This document shows, in pieces, positions 62,260 through 64,000 of a DNA stretch of 64,000 nucleotides (position 1 is the stretch's first letter; every line of letters starts with the position of its first letter). Source of the stretch: Ophiocordyceps camponoti-saundersi (nom. inval.) (lineage: Eukaryota > Ascomycota > Sordariomycetes > Hypocreales > Ophiocordycipitaceae). Where the stretch lies: NCBI GenBank assembly GCA_003339415.1, contig PDHQ01000078.1, positions 62,001-126,000 of the forward strand, read 5' to 3'. The position numbers and the translations under genes were made by a program. The notes under the pieces are model-generated. The model saw only the letters and a list, made by a program, of their open reading frames with translations. It was not told the origin of the DNA and did no database searches.

Positions 62260-64000
62260 TGATTCTCATCAGAGTTGCTGTGTTTTCGTGTTTGATGGCT
62301 CAAGCGTGGCGCATCAAGAGGGGCGTTGGGGGTTTTTAAAGCATTGCGCATGTTGATTGTGCAGTCTCCGTGAGCAAGGAGCACTGAGGGAACGCGCCCT
62401 GTGGTGCAATGAAGTTGATGAATTGCAATCTATACATATGGCCCTGAATATCTCGAGAAGTTCGAGCGTGATGTGTCCAAGAAAGAAACGACATTGCAAG
62501 AGACAGAGTCTTCTCCTTCTTACCACTCGTTGCCTCGAAGTTGAAAGGCACCGAAAGCAGTAGCAAGCCTTCTTTCCCAACCCTACATACCACTATCAAC
62601 TGCAAGGGTATGAAAGGGGCTGGGGGGTGCTTTAAGGCCTCACTCACGTATATGCTTCAACGACATCAAGTCCGGGCAGGGTCTGACGTTGCTGCTTCAC
62701 CTTCTCCGCAGCCACCTGCATAGACCTCGGCCTTGCCTCAGCCGCTAACCACAAACTCAGTAGGCTATAACAACGGCAAAAGAATCCAGGGTATGCCAAG
62801 GGTCTGAGCTACCCCAAGCTTAGACCCTGATCTAAGCCTCTGTCCGCGGGCGGCTTTCTCCGTCACCTGAGGATACCCACTACACGGTAACGGCATCTAA
62901 CTGTACTCTGACCTTGCTTTGACCATTCAAGAAGCTGCCTCTTGAGAGGGAGGGGTTTGCGAGACAGTCTCACTAAACGCTTCCGCGTCGGCCGCCGTCC
63001 TCACGACAAGCGGAATCGGGGAAGCTCTGTCCTAAGCACGATGGGGTAACGGGAAGCGAACGAAGCGCTGAAGCCCCCGTTTAACTCAGCCTTACTGCGA
63101 AAGGGGAATTTTCCAAAGTAGTTGCCGCCTTATAGATATCCTTCAGCGTAACTTCCTTTGAATTTGGGCTTGCTAAATGGAGAGATGAGATACGTGTATG
63201 CTATCGCTAGGCCGTCAACGATGCGGAATATTCATGCCATTCCGGGGTAGCACACTCTATCTTGCCAAGCGTTATCCTTTCTTAAACCAGCCGTACTATG
63301 CAACAAAAGCAATATGAATTAACTAGCTCCTCGTCTACAAGAGTTATCACATGGGTACAAGATTGGCCAAAACCCATGACCCTATATGCAGGGTTGCTCG
63401 AATGCCTGCCTTCTCCCTAGTTCACGAAATGGGGTATCGCGCAGAGAAGGCGGCAACAAAGCCTTCCAGCTTGAACAATCCGAAAGGCATCAACTACGCT
63501 GTCCAAGATCTAAGACATTTTCAACTAAAGCTCTCTGCCTCCTCACCTCATTGCAAATCGCCTATCTAACCTCACAAGTTTCTTTAACCCTAGATAGCAA
63601 TATTTCTTCATCTTTCTTCAGAAGAAAAGAATACCAACTTCCTGTCTATATACCTAGGTTTCTACTGCGTCAAGTTCCGGGTAGGGATACATGAATGATG
63701 GCAGTAGTTGTCTCAAAACCCCCCAAGGGGTCTCTCCCCCATTGCCCCTACTGTAATGCGCGTTTAAAAAAAAAAGCTTTCCTCCGTCATGTACGAATAT
63801 GCAGCCAGATCCAGTCGGTCCCAAGGTGCGGGCTATGTGTTGTAATGTCTCACCAGTCCCTCATGGTATCTACGATGAGTTCCTCACAATCAGCGCTACT
63901 TTCGAATCTGCGTTATTCCTGGATCGTTAACCATGCATGATACCATCCCCACGGGCCGGAACACACTTACAGTCTCCTACTAACCTGTTGATGCAGCACA
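62260..64000. other. 1.7-kb terminal spacer, no supported gene
   Basis: AT-richer sequence after IDO. Short frames at 63351, 63386 and 63695 were inspected. The last has a CPYC...H....C pattern but no other support. A CCTAGG lies at 63653. Confidence 0.55.

Noticed and set aside
63695..63940. 81-codon frame with a CPYC...H....C zinc-finger-like pattern
   Set aside because: A single weak motif, no second finger, no extension by splicing, and followed by unrelated sequence; too little to call a gene or relic.
1..64000. CRISPR arrays, bacterial operons, tRNA or rRNA genes, complete transposons
   Set aside because: None was seen. The organism is a fungus; no box A/B pair, terminal repeats or transposase frame was recognised by eye. 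A tRNA and repeat scan would be needed to exclude small or decayed copies.

Overview
The window reads as nuclear DNA of a filamentous ascomycete (Pezizomycotina, most likely Sordariomycetes/Hypocreales-like). Genes are monocistronic and lie on both strands. Introns are short (about 37-125 nt), most with GT...AG ends and a CTGAC/CTAAC-type branch point. Coding DNA is GC-rich with C/G-ending codons. Spacers are full of microsatellites and homopolymer tracts. The proteome is fungal: class I hydrophobin, CSC1/RSN1 channel, Zn2Cys6 regulators, STAND N-terminus, CAL-A-type lipase and siderophore transporter. There are three 10-N gaps. All exon coordinates below were joined by eye from reading frames, splice signals and family conservation; summed exon lengths were checked to keep frame.

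Layout. 0-13 kb: truncated STAND/NLR-like gene (-), a tubby/LURP-like conserved protein (-), a siderophore-type MFS transporter (+), a secreted lipase (-) and a six-exon CSC1-like channel (+). 13-19 kb housekeeping: exosome Rrp41/Ski6 (+), an ER PDI-like protein ending in HEEL (-), ESCRT regulator Vta1 (+) and an F-box-like protein (-). 19-33 kb is gene-poor and rich in secreted proteins: hydrophobin (+), GT32 glycosyltransferase (-), three orphan secreted proteins and a small cysteine-rich secreted protein. 33.9-35.7 kb: Tim50 (+). 36.0-37.6 kb (-): a previously unmarked four-exon secreted Ser-rich protein built of three copies of a six-cysteine module, each split by a phase-2 intron at the same codon. 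38-45 kb housekeeping: Cdc1/Ted1 phosphoesterase (-), a small conserved protein (-), a Tim17-family protein (+), proline dehydrogenase (+) and KEOPS Cgi121 (-). 47-55 kb: a short Zn2Cys6 regulator with an in-frame GC-AG intron in its zinc cluster, a BuGZ/ZNF207-type zinc-finger protein and a kinesin-8 (all +). 55-62 kb: a Zn2Cys6 regulator (+), kynureninase (-) and indoleamine 2,3-dioxygenase (+). The last two are divergent and share a GATA-rich promoter, forming a small tryptophan-catabolism locus. 62.3-64 kb: no convincing gene.

Most worth checking: the exon-duplicated cysteine-module gene (35982-37554), the stop-free GC-AG intron in the zinc cluster (47594-47644), and the kynurenine pair with its GATA cluster and perfect inverted repeat (59882-59960).
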